Shown: positions 11,774 through 21,400 of the stretch, in pieces | Numbering within the stretch: position 1 is the stretch's first letter | How the letters are laid out: the number at the start of each line of letters is the position of its first letter | Assembly (NCBI GenBank): GCA_020445415.1 | Contig: JAGRGP010000050.1 | Span: forward strand, 1-52,024 | Length of the DNA: 52,024 nucleotides | From: Gammaproteobacteria bacterium | Lineage (GTDB): Bacteria > Pseudomonadota > Gammaproteobacteria > Chromatiales > Chromatiaceae | Direction: 5' to 3' | Made by a program: the position numbers and the translations under genes | Notes under the pieces: generated by a model | What the model was told of the DNA's origin: nothing | What the model saw: the letters and a program-made list of their open reading frames with translations, nothing else | The model's database searches: none

Positions 11774-12142
11774 GTGGCCGTTATCGAGCTAAATAAAGAT
11801 AGTTTTCAAGACACTGTCACCAACAATGAATTTGTGATCGTTGATTTCTGGGCTCCTTGGTGCGGTCCCTGTAGGTCTTTTGCCCCTACCTTCGAAAAGC
11901 TTTCGGAAGAACATCCGAATATTGTTTTTTCTAAGGTCAACACTGAGGATGAGCAGGAGATCGCCCGCCACTTCATGATTCGTTCGATTCCCACATTGAT
12001 GATCTTCAGGGAGAAGGTGATCATCTATAATCAGCCGGGTGCGCTACCCGAAGGCCATTTCCGGGAGCTGATCCAGAAGGCGGGTGAGCTGGATATGGTG
12101 GAAGTGCACAAGCAGCTGCAAACTGAGGCTGAAGAAGGCTAA
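11774..12142 (+). CDS. thioredoxin
   Basis: Small cytosolic dithiol-disulfide reductase of 122 residues. It begins at a GTG (11774) with AAGGGG about nine bases ahead. The active site WCGPC has cysteines C30 and C33, and the cis-proline loop is IRSIPTLMIF near residue 76. The remainder has the usual thioredoxin fold pattern (VIVDFWAPW, then VNTEDEQEIA). A 15-residue acidic tail (VEVHKQLQTEAEEG) extends past the normal end. There is no N-terminal zinc-ribbon, so it is not TrxC proper. It is flanked by adk and the DUF1249 gene with no close partner, suggesting its own promoter. Confidence 0.92.
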   Translation: MAVIELNKDSFQDTVTNNEFVIVDFWAPWCGPCRSFAPTFEKLSEEHPNIVFSKVNTEDEQEIARHFMIRSIPTLMIFREKVIIYNQPGALPEGHFRELIQKAGELDMVEVHKQLQTEAEEG

Positions 12143-12383
12143 CCGCCAGTCCCGGCCCGCACGGATGTAACTGAAGCGTCTGGGAGATTGCTCTGATTTC
12201 CTAGGGATTGCACGGTTTTCCGGCCGGCCACCGAAGTGCTAGGGTCGATTTGTTTAGCAACACCTTCGCCCCAGAATTTCGTCGTTGTGAAACCAGAACA
12301 CACAGGGTTTTCCTGGGCCGCTATAATAGGGCGGTCACTCATTACTTCGGGGTCACGTGTATGCGAGCTGATGCCGCCGGGCA

Positions 12384-12893
12384 ATGCAAGAAGTGGAAAT
12401 GAGCACCGATCCTGTAATCCGGACTCGCTATCCATGGAATTTGGACAGGCTGCTGAGCGTTCGCCCAACAGTCGGTCAACTCATGGATCTGTGCGAAGAA
12501 AATTACCATTTGTTTATCTATCTGGCCCCCGAGATTCGCTCGTTAAACGGATATCATCTGTCGAGTGTGGAAGGAATGACCGACTTACATTTGGAGGTTC
12601 AGGAGCAGACACCGTATACCACTTTGGTGAGGCTCACCTACCTCTTTCCCCGATCCCCAGACCCATGTCCCGATCCCGATGCAAGATTGCGGATTTATCA
12701 TGATTCCCGGCAAACCGAAATCGTCGAACTACGTCAGCGGGTTTTACCCCTCAATACCGGCCCCCACCTACCGACACTCAAGCAGAAGTGGCGAGTCAAT
12801 CTTTTTCTATCCAAATGGTTAAGCTACAGTGTTCGCAAAGGACATCGGTTTAATCACCGTACGTTGTTACCGGAGGGTTGCAGCGCATATTAG
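12384..12893 (+). CDS. DUF1249 (YqiB-like) protein
   Basis: A 169-residue cytosolic protein recognised by the DUF1249 core: GQLMDLCEENYHLF, TPYTTLVRLTYLF, ARLRIYHDSRQTEIV and the C-terminal NLFLSKWLSYSVRKGH. E. coli YqiB shows the same order and spacing of these blocks. The function of the family is unknown; in enterobacteria it sits near nudF and cpdA, which are not here. Two starts compete: ATG at 12384 and ATG at 12399, the latter with AAGTGG closely ahead. An overlapping frame on the same strand (12236-12703) lacks family similarity. The 241 bases before it carry no feature I can name. Confidence 0.85.
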   Translation: MQEVEMSTDPVIRTRYPWNLDRLLSVRPTVGQLMDLCEENYHLFIYLAPEIRSLNGYHLSSVEGMTDLHLEVQEQTPYTTLVRLTYLFPRSPDPCPDPDARLRIYHDSRQTEIVELRQRVLPLNTGPHLPTLKQKWRVNLFLSKWLSYSVRKGHRFNHRTLLPEGCSAY

Positions 12894-12960
12894 GGCAGTT
12901 CCCATGGATCTCGACTTGACCCGGGATATTTTTTTAGTGGGGAACTTACCGAACTAATTC

Positions 12961-13024
12961 TTGACAAAAAAGATGGGTAAATGCTAATTTTTTAACCAAG
13001 ATAGCTACTAGGTTATTTAACTAG
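12961..13024 (+). promoter_or_regulatory. iscR promoter with candidate operator
   Basis: A perfect -35 TTGACA (12961-12966) is followed after 18 bases by an extended -10, TGC TAATTT (12982-12990), placing the start of transcription near 12997. Just downstream, CTAGGTTATTTAACTAG (13008-13024) is an imperfect palindrome in AT-rich DNA. Its position is right for autorepression by IscR, but it is only loosely like the known IscR type 1 site, so the operator call is tentative. Confidence 0.7.
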
Positions 13025-13059
13025 GGGCATAAATTCATAACATTATTAGAGAACCGATC

Positions 13060-13542
13060 ATGAGACTTTCAACCAAAGGACGTTACGCTGTTACGGCAAT
13101 GCTGGATCTGACCCTGCAAGGGGGGGATGGCCCGGTAACACTGGCGGAGATCTCGGAGACGCAAGGTATCTCGCTATCTTACCTTGAGCAATTATTCGCT
13201 TGCCTCAGGAGCAAAAATTTGGTGCGGGGTGTCAGAGGTCCGGGCGGCGGGTATTATCTTGGCCGCCCACCCGAGGAGATTTCCATAGCCGACATCATCT
13301 GCGCGGTGGATGAATGGGTTGAGTTTACCCGTTGCGGTGGTAACCGGGATTGCAAGGACGGCAAGCGCTGCCTTACCCATAATCTCTGGGACGAGTTAAG
13401 TACGGAAATCTTCAACTTCCTGAGTAACATCGATTTGGCGGAACTGGTTAAACGGGGTGGCCTGAAGGAAGAGGGTTGTATCAGGAAGGAAAAAGGCGAA
13501 GATGACGACATAATCAGAGTACGTAGAACCCGCGCGGCCTAG
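13060..13542 (+). CDS. iscR: Rrf2-family iron-sulfur regulator IscR
   Basis: Transcription factor that senses Fe-S cluster status by binding a [2Fe-2S] cluster. The N-terminal winged helix ([17 protein letters not shown], then [11 protein letters not shown] and [11 protein letters not shown]) aligns without gaps to E. coli IscR. Cluster ligands C92, C98, C104 and H107 are all present in [18 protein letters not shown]. At 160 residues it has the usual length, with a variable charged tail ([17 protein letters not shown]). Unusually, no iscS, iscU, iscA, hscBA or fdx follows; a kinase gene converges on it. It has its own strong promoter and may repress itself. Confidence 0.95.
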   Translation: MRLSTKGRYAVTAMLDLTLQGGDGPVTLAEISETQGISLSYLEQLFACLRSKNLVRGVRGPGGGYYLGRPPEEISIADIICAVDEWVEFTRCGGNRDCKDGKRCLTHNLWDELSTEIFNFLSNIDLAELVKRGGLKEEGCIRKEKGEDDDIIRVRRTRAA

Positions 13543-13566
13543 GCTTAGTGTTTGAATTCCATGAAA

Positions 13567-13597
13567 GGTTGAGGTCCCTGCATTAGGGGCCTCAGCT
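13567..13597. terminator. bidirectional hairpin between iscR and the kinase gene
   Basis: TGAGGTCCCT (13570-13579) pairs with AGGGGCCTCA (13585-13594) over a 5-base loop, with one G-U pair, and can extend to 13567-13597. It sits between two convergent stop codons only 62 bases apart, where it could stop both transcripts. There is no long T run on either side. Confidence 0.55.
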
Positions 13598-13604
13598 AAG
13601 TACC

Positions 13605-15548
13605 CTAACGCAAAAGTGGTAAACTGACCGTCACGCGCGTGCCCGGGGACATGTCGGATTGAATCGTTATTTCCCCGCCGTGGGCATCAACAATCCGTTT
13701 AACGATTCCCAACCCCAATCCAGTGCCCTCCGATTTGGTGGTGAAAAACGGGTCGAACAATCGGCCGAGGATCGCTTCCGGAATAGGATCCCCGGGGTTG
13801 AGGATGTCGAGACACAGGTGCCGCTTGTCGGCATCCTCAGCTAGGATCCAGCAAATTTCACTCCCTGGTGGTGAAGCTTCACAGGCGTTGTTATAGAGAT
13901 TGAGCAGCACCTGCTCCAACCGGTCTCGATCTCCCAGTATGGCGGTGGACGCTGCGTTAATCCGTAACCGATTAAATTGACCGCGCTGCGCCGCGATTGC
14001 CTCGTGGGTATCCAGAAACTGGGAGATCAGCCCTCCCATGTCCAGTTCACCCATCTCGATCTTGAGCGGTTTAGCGAACAGCAATATCTCGTCAAGCAAT
14101 CGTGCCAACCGTTCTGTTTCATGATGGGCCAATGCTGCTCGTTTTTCTGCGGCAGCCGGTAATTCGGCCTTTCTAAGATACTCGAGCGCCAGGTTGATGG
14201 TCGACAGCGGGCTCCGTATCTCGTGCACGATGCCCGACGCAAACCCGCCAATCGCCGCGAGGCGGGCGTGTTCCGTCAATTTTACCGTGCGTCCGAAACT
14301 GTGGGTGATCAGTTTGGCTATGTTGGCCAGTAATTCGAGATGCTCCGGCGTGTATGAATCGGGCTTTTCGGTCGCGAACACCAGTACCCCGGGGATAGGA
14401 CTTTGCTCGGTGATGGGGAGGAATATCGCGTCACGTAGACCATTCGCTACCAAATGATTGAGGAACTGGTAGTTGGGGTTATCTTGGGCAGTACGCTTCA
14501 TATCCGGAATATGGAGCGGCTTGTCGGTTTCCAACGCCTTCGCAAGCAATGTCTTTCGCAGCTCAAAAGTGTTATGCCGGTTCGCTTCGGTTTTGCCATC
14601 CCGGTAACTCTTCTCCAGGGTTATTCTTTTCTCGTCGCCCGCGATAAACAATGCGCCCACCCAATCCAGTGGCAGCAGCGCGGGAAATTGTTCGGCGACA
14701 AAACACAGTGTTTGCCCCAAGTCCGATCCTTGCTGAATCCGGTCGATCAATTCGAAGATGGCGTGGAGGCGACTGGACAACTGGTTAAAGGAGGCCGTGA
14801 GTGATGCCAACTCATTGCTCCCCGAAGAAGGAACCTGGTATCCGAAGTCTCCTTGCGCGACGTTACGAAATCCACGTACCGAACTTCGGAGGGGATGAAT
14901 TATGGAAAGGTAGAACCAGATCATTAGCCCGAATGTAACCCCAACGACTGCGGCCAAGGCGATCCAATTAAGGCGGCGAACATTGTCGAGTCTGGCCGAG
15001 GCGAGGTGCAGCAACTGAGAACGCAGGGCATCAACCGATTCAGTGAGTAGCAGATGATTACCATTGATAAATGCTGCCGCCTCACCGATGCGCGGCCCCC
15101 TTTCATCCATGCCAATGGATAGGGTTAGGCGTACCTTGAAATCCGCCCAAGCCTCCTCGATGGCACGAACCGCCGCCTGAATCGCTGGATCGAGTCTGGG
15201 CGTAAAGGGATATTTCCGGCTGGTCAATGTGGGACTAAAGTTTTCACTCATAAATCCTTCGGTAATCTCATCAAACAGTTCAACCTGGGATTGGATCTCC
15301 TGATAGTAGAGTTTGACGTCACGTTGATAGCTCGCCGAGTCCTGGGGGATATTGCTGCTATAGTTCATGGCGAGTTGGACGAGGCTTTGCGCGGTGTGCT
15401 GCAGGCGCGCCGTAATATTAAGCAGGGTATTGTAGTTGCGCTGCGCCTCCAGTGCGGTGAGATTGCCGGCAAATAGCGCGGCAAACAGCAACACGATAAT
15501 CAGTAACGGTGCTGCAATCTGGAATCTGAGGCTCTTGAATAGACTCAT
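13605..15548 (-). CDS. membrane sensor histidine kinase (HAMP-GAF-HisKA-HATPase)
   Basis: 647-residue inner-membrane kinase. TM1 is at about residues 9-30 and a second TM (IALAAVVGVTFGLMIWFYL) lies near 195-217, enclosing a helical periplasmic domain of about 165 residues. A HAMP linker and a GAF-like domain (about 265-420) follow. The phospho-acceptor is H442 in GIVHEIRSPLSTI. The ATP-binding domain shows the N box NLYNNACEAS and G box GTGLGLGIVKRIVDAHGG. All catalytic motifs look intact. No response regulator gene is adjacent, so it is an orphan kinase. The architecture resembles NtrB-like or chemoreceptor-like kinases, but the ligand is unknown. It converges on iscR and diverges from prmB. 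Confidence 0.92.
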   Translation of the reverse strand: MSLFKSLRFQIAAPLLIIVLLFAALFAGNLTALEAQRNYNTLLNITARLQHTAQSLVQLAMNYSSNIPQDSASYQRDVKLYYQEIQSQVELFDEITEGFMSENFSPTLTSRKYPFTPRLDPAIQAAVRAIEEAWADFKVRLTLSIGMDERGPRIGEAAAFINGNHLLLTESVDALRSQLLHLASARLDNVRRLNWIALAAVVGVTFGLMIWFYLSIIHPLRSSVRGFRNVAQGDFGYQVPSSGSNELASLTASFNQLSSRLHAIFELIDRIQQGSDLGQTLCFVAEQFPALLPLDWVGALFIAGDEKRITLEKSYRDGKTEANRHNTFELRKTLLAKALETDKPLHIPDMKRTAQDNPNYQFLNHLVANGLRDAIFLPITEQSPIPGVLVFATEKPDSYTPEHLELLANIAKLITHSFGRTVKLTEHARLAAIGGFASGIVHEIRSPLSTINLALEYLRKAELPAAAEKRAALAHHETERLARLLDEILLFAKPLKIEMGELDMGGLISQFLDTHEAIAAQRGQFNRLRINAASTAILGDRDRLEQVLLNLYNNACEASPPGSEICWILAEDADKRHLCLDILNPGDPIPEAILGRLFDPFFTTKSEGTGLGLGIVKRIVDAHGGEITIQSDMSPGTRVTVSLPLLR

Positions 15549-15696
15549 GGATTAGGCTGTGTCAAAAATCTCAACCGAGACTGCCTGAATCTCTTCCCGA
15601 TGACAAGCCGTGGTGGGATGACAGAAGCCCGGGAAATGGTGCCGCAGATCGGCTATTATGCCGGAACTTAAGGCTAACCGCCTGGGTAACTGGGAT

Positions 15697-15732
15697 ACCG
15701 CCGTATGGCGGGTGGTGCCGCCAGCATTTTTT
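15697..15732 (+). promoter_or_regulatory. possible attenuator-like leader of prmB
   Basis: TGGCGG (15706-15711) can pair with CCGCCA (15718-15723) just before a run of six T (15727-15732), or its GGCGG can pair instead with CCGCC upstream (15698-15702). The two are mutually exclusive, as in a terminator/antiterminator pair. The stems are only 5-6 bp, so this is weak evidence. The prmB start is at 15746. Confidence 0.25.
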
Positions 15733-15745
15733 CTGAGACCCTGGT

Positions 15746-16672
15746 ATGGAACAGGATACAGATGCACTATTGACAATACGTGATTTCGTGCGCTGGGGGG
15801 CGAGCCGCTTCGTTGATGCAAAGCTGTATTATGGGCATGGAACGGACAATCCGCTGGACGAGGCGCTGGTATTGGTGCTCAGCGCGCTCTCACTCGCATC
15901 CGGTCTGCCCGATCACTATCTCGATAGCCGGGTAACCCGCCCCGAAAGAGCGCGTATTCTCGATATCTTCGGACAACGGATCGAGCACCGGGTACCTGCC
16001 GCATACCTGACCCAGGAGGCAGCATTCGCAGGCTTGCGGTTCTATGTCAACGAGCATGTGTTGGTACCCCGTTCGCCGATAGCGGAACTGATTGAGGCGG
16101 GTTTCGAGCCGTGGGTCGATCCAGATTCTGTAACCCGGGTACTGGATTTGTGTACCGGAAGTGGCTGCATTGGAATTGGTTGCGCCTACAGTTTTCCGGA
16201 TGCCAGCGTGGATGCCGTGGATATCTCACCCACGGCGTTGGCGGTGGCGAGGAAAAATATCGCCCGTCACCACTTGGAGGAGCGGGTTGAGGCAATCCAA
16301 TCAGATCTGTTTTCGGCGCTCAAAGGGCGCCGCTACGATCTGATCGTCAGTAATCCTCCCTATGTGAGCCTGGAGGAGTATTCGGCGTTGCCTAAGGAGT
16401 ACCACCAGGAGCCAATCCTGGCCTTGGAGGCCGGTCCAGACGGCTTGGAGTTTGTATCGAGGATCTTGCAGGAGGCGGCCGACTATTTGGAAGTCGGAGG
16501 GATCTTGGTGGTCGAAGTTGGCCGCAGTGCCGAAGCGTTGATCGACCGGTATCCGCAGCTCCCGTTTCTGTGGATAGACTTTGAACGGGGCGGGGATGGT
16601 GTGTTTCTACTGACGGCTGAGCAATTGAACGAGTTTCAAACCTATCTGGATACGGATCGCAATCTTAGTTGA
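15746..16672 (+). CDS. prmB: 50S ribosomal protein L3 glutamine N5-methyltransferase PrmB
   Basis: Uses S-adenosylmethionine to methylate the GGQ-like glutamine of ribosomal protein uL3, aiding 50S assembly (known for E. coli PrmB). It is 308 residues, close to the family's usual 310. The N-terminal helical domain precedes the Rossmann methyltransferase core, with the SAM motif VLDLCTGSGCIGIG near 132-145, the acidic loop VDAVDISPTAL, and the catalytic NPPYVS that binds the substrate glutamine. The PrmB branch is favoured over HemK/PrmC by the N-terminal RDFVRWGASRF and HRVPAAYLTQEAAFAGL signature. It heads an operon with a 109-residue unknown and hemN. Confidence 0.93.
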   Translation: MEQDTDALLTIRDFVRWGASRFVDAKLYYGHGTDNPLDEALVLVLSALSLASGLPDHYLDSRVTRPERARILDIFGQRIEHRVPAAYLTQEAAFAGLRFYVNEHVLVPRSPIAELIEAGFEPWVDPDSVTRVLDLCTGSGCIGIGCAYSFPDASVDAVDISPTALAVARKNIARHHLEERVEAIQSDLFSALKGRRYDLIVSNPPYVSLEEYSALPKEYHQEPILALEAGPDGLEFVSRILQEAADYLEVGGILVVEVGRSAEALIDRYPQLPFLWIDFERGGDGVFLLTAEQLNEFQTYLDTDRNLS

Positions 16673-16685
16673 GGAAGATCAGACA

Positions 16686-17015
16686 ATGGCACTGCAACGG
16701 GCGAGAACGGCTCAGGAGTACGCGGAGTGGGTAAAACAGGCAAGGTTCGAAGTGCAGGATTTGCGCAATTGTCTGCTCTATGACATGGACGAAACCGGAG
16801 AACGAGGGGGATTCCCAGTGTTCCTTGATCTGCTTGAAAGCGGTATCAACGAGGTATATGACGCCATGAGCCGAGGTGAGTATGGATTTGGGCGGGAAGA
16901 CTTGCCCTTCATGGAGATTGCGGAGCGATATGCTGAGCAGATTCCGTTCCTGATCTTGCTAAGGCAGATCAACGAGACTCATCGCAAGGGCCTTGATGTC
17001 GGAGAGGACGATTAG
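16686..17015 (+). CDS. conserved-looking small acidic protein between prmB and hemN
   Basis: A 109-residue soluble protein with no signal peptide, no membrane segment and no motif I recognise. The start ATG has GAGGAAG eight bases ahead. Predicted helices carry an acidic surface (AEWVKQARFEVQDLRNCLLYDMDE, reading across several short segments), and the middle has a Gly/Glu loop (MSRGEYGFGREDLPFMEI). Its stop codon abuts the hemN start with no spacer, so the two are translationally coupled. This coupling suggests a role linked to HemN or to PrmB, but I cannot say which. The family is unknown to me. Confidence 0.75.
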   Translation: MALQRARTAQEYAEWVKQARFEVQDLRNCLLYDMDETGERGGFPVFLDLLESGINEVYDAMSRGEYGFGREDLPFMEIAERYAEQIPFLILLRQINETHRKGLDVGEDD

Positions 17016-18401
17016 ATGGATCAGTCACTGGTATTCGATCTTGGGTTGATCAACAAGTACGATTACGCTGGGCCGCGTTATACCTCATATCCGACGGCCC
17101 CCCAGTTTCACAATGGATTCGGTGAGCGTGATTACCGTTCGGTTGCGCGGGGCAGCAACCAGAGTGGTAGACCAATCTCCCTTTATTTTCACATCCCATT
17201 CTGTGACACCATCTGTTTTTACTGTGCCTGTAATAAGATTGCCACCAAAGACCGCGGTATGGCCGGAGACTATCTGGACCGCCTCTACCGTGAGATTTCC
17301 CTACAGGGTTCACTCTTCGATTCCGCCCGCCGGGTGGATCAGTTGCACTGGGGTGGAGGCACGCCGACCTTCATCAGCCATGACCAGATGCAGACATTGA
17401 TGGAGACCACCGCCAGGCACTTCAACCTGGCGGGCGACGATTCCGGCGAATACTCTATCGAGATCGATCCCAGAGAGGCTACTCCGGAAACCATCAAGCT
17501 GCTGAGAGAGATCGGGTTTAACCGTCTCAGTCTGGGGTTGCAGGATCTTGACCCGAAGGTGCAGCGGGCGGTTAACCGGATTCAGACTGAGGCAGAGACC
17601 ATGGCGGTATTGGAGGCCGCCCGTGCATGGGGTTTCCGCTCAGTGAGCATCGATTTGATCTATGGGCTACCGCTTCAGACCCCGGTAAGTTTCCTCCGCA
17701 CGCTGGATCGGGTAATCGAGGTGGGCCCGGACCGACTGTCAATATTCAACTACGCGCACTTACCCAAACAATTCAAGCCCCAACGCCGTATTAACGAAGA
17801 CGATTTGCCACCTCCCCAGGTCAAGTTGGATATTCTCAAGGCTACCATTGATCACCTGGTTGACGCGGGCTATATCTACATCGGCATGGATCACTTCGCG
17901 CGCCCAGATGACGAACTGGCCCGGGCGCAACGGGAAGGCACTCTGTACCGAAACTTTCAGGGCTATTCCACTCACGCGGACTGCGATTTGGTGGCCATGG
18001 GGGTTACCTCCATTAGCATGGTTGGTGCCAGCTATAGCCAGAACGTGCGTGGCCTGGAGGACTACTACCAGCGTTTGGACAACGGACATCTACCAGTCTA
18101 TCGGGGTCTCTCGCTTACCCAGGACGATCTCATCAGACGTGACGTGATTACCCGTCTGATATGTAATTTCCAACTGGATTACCAGTCGATTTCCAACACC
18201 TGGAAAATTGATTTCCAGGACTACTTTCGGAATGATCTGGAACGGCTGGCCGAGATGCAGTCCGACGGATTGTTGGAGTTGGACGCGCATGGTATCAAGG
18301 TGGCCCCCAAGGGTCGGCTGCTGATTCGCAACATCTGCATGAACTTCGACGCCTATCTGCCACCGTTGGAGCAACAAAAGAATTTCTCCCGCCTGATCTG
18401 A
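17016..18401 (+). CDS. hemN: oxygen-independent coproporphyrinogen III oxidase HemN
   Basis: Radical-SAM enzyme that decarboxylates coproporphyrinogen III to protoporphyrinogen IX without oxygen, in the cytosol. It has 461 residues, the length of true HemN. The [4Fe-4S] ligands C63, C67 and C70 plus the HemN-specific C72 lie in FCDTICFYCACNK. GGGTPTFIS and IEIDPREATPET are SAM-binding segments, and the C-terminal domain shows YTTHADCDLVAMGVTSIS-like sequence (here GYSTHADCDLVAMG). This C-terminal region separates it from HemW. It indicates capacity for heme synthesis under low oxygen. It is the last gene of the prmB operon. Confidence 0.96.
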   Translation: MDQSLVFDLGLINKYDYAGPRYTSYPTAPQFHNGFGERDYRSVARGSNQSGRPISLYFHIPFCDTICFYCACNKIATKDRGMAGDYLDRLYREISLQGSLFDSARRVDQLHWGGGTPTFISHDQMQTLMETTARHFNLAGDDSGEYSIEIDPREATPETIKLLREIGFNRLSLGLQDLDPKVQRAVNRIQTEAETMAVLEAARAWGFRSVSIDLIYGLPLQTPVSFLRTLDRVIEVGPDRLSIFNYAHLPKQFKPQRRINEDDLPPPQVKLDILKATIDHLVDAGYIYIGMDHFARPDDELARAQREGTLYRNFQGYSTHADCDLVAMGVTSISMVGASYSQNVRGLEDYYQRLDNGHLPVYRGLSLTQDDLIRRDVITRLICNFQLDYQSISNTWKIDFQDYFRNDLERLAEMQSDGLLELDAHGIKVAPKGRLLIRNICMNFDAYLPPLEQQKNFSRLI

Positions 18402-18434
18402 GAGAATCAGGGCGTGCTGAGGTTTTCAGATGAC

Positions 18435-21400
18435 CTATTTGCCCAGTATCGGCACCTCGGATTGAGACGGGGTTTCGGGGCAGAAAAGCCGGTAAATGGA
18501 GGGGACCAGCAATAGGCTGACAAGGGTTGAAAAGAGTAGTCCGGAGACTATGGTGACCGCCAGTGGCTGGAGCATCTCGGAGCCTTCTCCCAGTGCCATT
18601 GCCAACGGCAGCATACCCACTACGGTAGTTAGGGTTGTCATAAGAATAGGACGTACCCGCAGCCGCGCGGATTCGACCACCGCGGCGGACACCGTCATCC
18701 CCCTCCCGCGGGCGATTTCAATATACTCGACAAGCACGATCGCATTGTTCACCACAATCCCTGCAAGCATAATCATCCCCAACCAAACCGGCATGGACAG
18801 AGGCAGGCCGGTGACGTTCAATCCCAGCGCCACACCGGTCGCCGCGAACGGCACACTAAGAATGATTACTAGCGGGTTGCGAACCGACTCGTACTGTACC
18901 GCCATCACGACAAAGACCAGGAACAACGCCAGACCCAACAACTGGTAGCTGAGATCACGGCCTTCTTGCAGGGTTTCCAAGCTGCCTGCTTCGTAGATGC
19001 TGTAACCCTTGGGAAGGTCCATAGGCTGCAATGCCGACTCGGCACGTCGAATGACTTCCGGCAGGGGCAACTCGCCGGTAAGCGAAGCCGTTACCTCGAC
19101 ATAGCGTTGTTGTCGGTCACGTAAGATGGACGAGGGTACGGGAATGATTTCCACGCTCGCAATTTCGGACAGCCTGACCGGAGTTCGGGTCGTGTTTCTA
19201 CTGAATAGAATGATACTTTCCAGGTCGGAGGGCGTGGTCACCTGACTGGGGTCTAAGCGCAGCACTACATCGATGGCGCGGTCGTTGACGATGAAGTCGG
19301 TAACCTTGCGGCCTTGCAACGCAAACTGCACTGCCTTACCGATATCCTCGGCATTCATACCCAGGCTGGTGGCTCGTTCCCGGTCGATTCTAATCGACAA
19401 TTCCTGACTCTGTTCTTCAGCCGAGTGTTGCAAATTGCGGATTCCGGGAATTCCCCTGAGCCGCTCCACTGCCTGGTCGGCGAGCTTTTCAAGTACGCGA
19501 AGTTCCCGGCCCTTGATCCGCATCGCCAAGTCATCGTCGCTGCGATTGAAGCGAATGCCCCGGATTCCCACACTGTAGAGACGGACTCTCACTCCTGCCA
19601 TCTGAGTAGCCTCGATGGTCTTCTGCATCCGGTTGATCCATTGCTGACTGCTGACACCTCCGCGTTCGGCCAGGGACTTGAGCTGTGCCGTGATACTGGC
19701 CCGGTTGGCGGACTCGTTTTGCGAACGGCCAAAGACGCTTCCCCCAACGATGGTGAAGAGGCTCTCTACTTCGGGCTGGGCGCTGAGTATCTCCTCAACC
19801 TGATGGACAACTTGGTCCATACTGTCAACGTTGATTCCCCGATCGGCGGTAATGCTGACCTGGATATTCCCTTCGTCCATGCTTGGCAGGAAAATCTGAT
19901 TACTGTCAAGAAAACGCGGGGCCGCGAAGAAGAGGCCGACGGAAAACAGGACCACGGCCAGCAACGGAAACCGGATCACTCGCTCCAGTAGCCAGGAATA
20001 GCCATTTTGAACATGTTCCATACCGCGGTTGACCAGTCGCCGCATTAGTCCTTCGCGCCCCACCGGGATGCGGCCCGCAAGTGCCGGCACCAGGGTCAAT
20101 GCGACCACCATGGAAGCCACAATGGCCGCGGAGATAGTGAGTATCAGTTCTCGGAACAGTAATCCCACAAGCCCGCTGATAAACAAAAAAGGCAGCACGG
20201 CAGCCAGATTGGTGGAGGTGGAGGCGACGATGGCGCTGTTGACTTCCGCGGCCGCTTCCCGGGAGGCGGCCAGCCGTTCCTCACCGCGGAGTTGATGCCG
20301 ATAGATGTTCTCGAGCATAACGATGGTGCTATCCACTAGCATCCCGATGCCCAGCGCCAAACCACCCAGCGTCATGATATTCAGCGTCAGTCCACCACTC
20401 GCCATCAGGATACAGGTAACCAAGACGGCGATGGGAATGGCACTGCCGATAATCAATGTGCGCCGAAAACTGCCGAGGAACAGATATACCACCAGCATGG
20501 CCAGCACGGCGCCACTGGTGGCGGCGGCCACCGCGTTGTTAAGGGAGCGGCGCACGTAGCGAGCCTGGTCATCCACCTTGTGAATTTCGATATCTTCCGG
20601 GATCAATTGATCACGGACCAATGACTCCAGCCTTTCACCGACGCCGTCCACCACACTGACGGTGTTGGCCTGCGGTTGCTTTTGAATCGAGAGTTTTATT
20701 CCGGGCAGCCCATTCAGGCGAATACGCAGGCGCTCTTCCTCGGCTCCATCGATGACTTGGGCCATTTCGCCTAGATGAAGCAAGCGGTTATCGCTCTGAT
20801 CGTTCTCTATCAGAATCGGTAGATCAATGATCTCGGAGAGGTTTCGAAATCGGCCTGCGGTTCGCCCGCTGATCTCTCCCGTTTCCATCACCAGGCGTCC
20901 CGCGGGAGTTTCGGTATTGCCCGCTTTCAAGGTATCGGCGAGATCCAGAATGTCCATGTGCAGCCCCGCCAACCGTTCCTGATCGGCAGTAACCTGAATC
21001 TCTCGTACCAGTCCACCGCCCACTTCTGCAGCCGCAACCCCGGGCAGGTTGAGCAGCCACTTGCCGAGGGTGTAGTCTACAAAGCTTCGTAACTCCACCG
21101 GGTTTCGCAGCGCCGAGCTGACCACATATTCAGCCACCGGTCTTTGCGACGGATCCCGCTTGTAGATAATCGGAGGGTCGATCGTGTCCGGGAGGAAACG
21201 CTTTGCCCGGTCAAGCCGGGTACTGGCATCCCGCAGGGCCAAATCGATATCTTTGCCATACTCGAACGACAGCGAGATATTGCTGCGGCCCTCGGTTGTC
21301 TCGGACTCCACATGGATCGCATCTTCGGTAATCGCCAGCTGTTCTTCCAGTTGCCGGGTAATCTCATCCTCCATGATGCTGGCAGGCACACCGGGATCTA

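Noticed and set aside
12236..12703. 155-residue frame overlapping the DUF1249 gene
   Set aside because: No family features and it conflicts with the DUF1249 frame, whose core motifs are clear.
19314..19991. 225-residue plus-strand frame inside the RND gene
   Set aside because: Antisense to the RND coding frame with no recognisable features.
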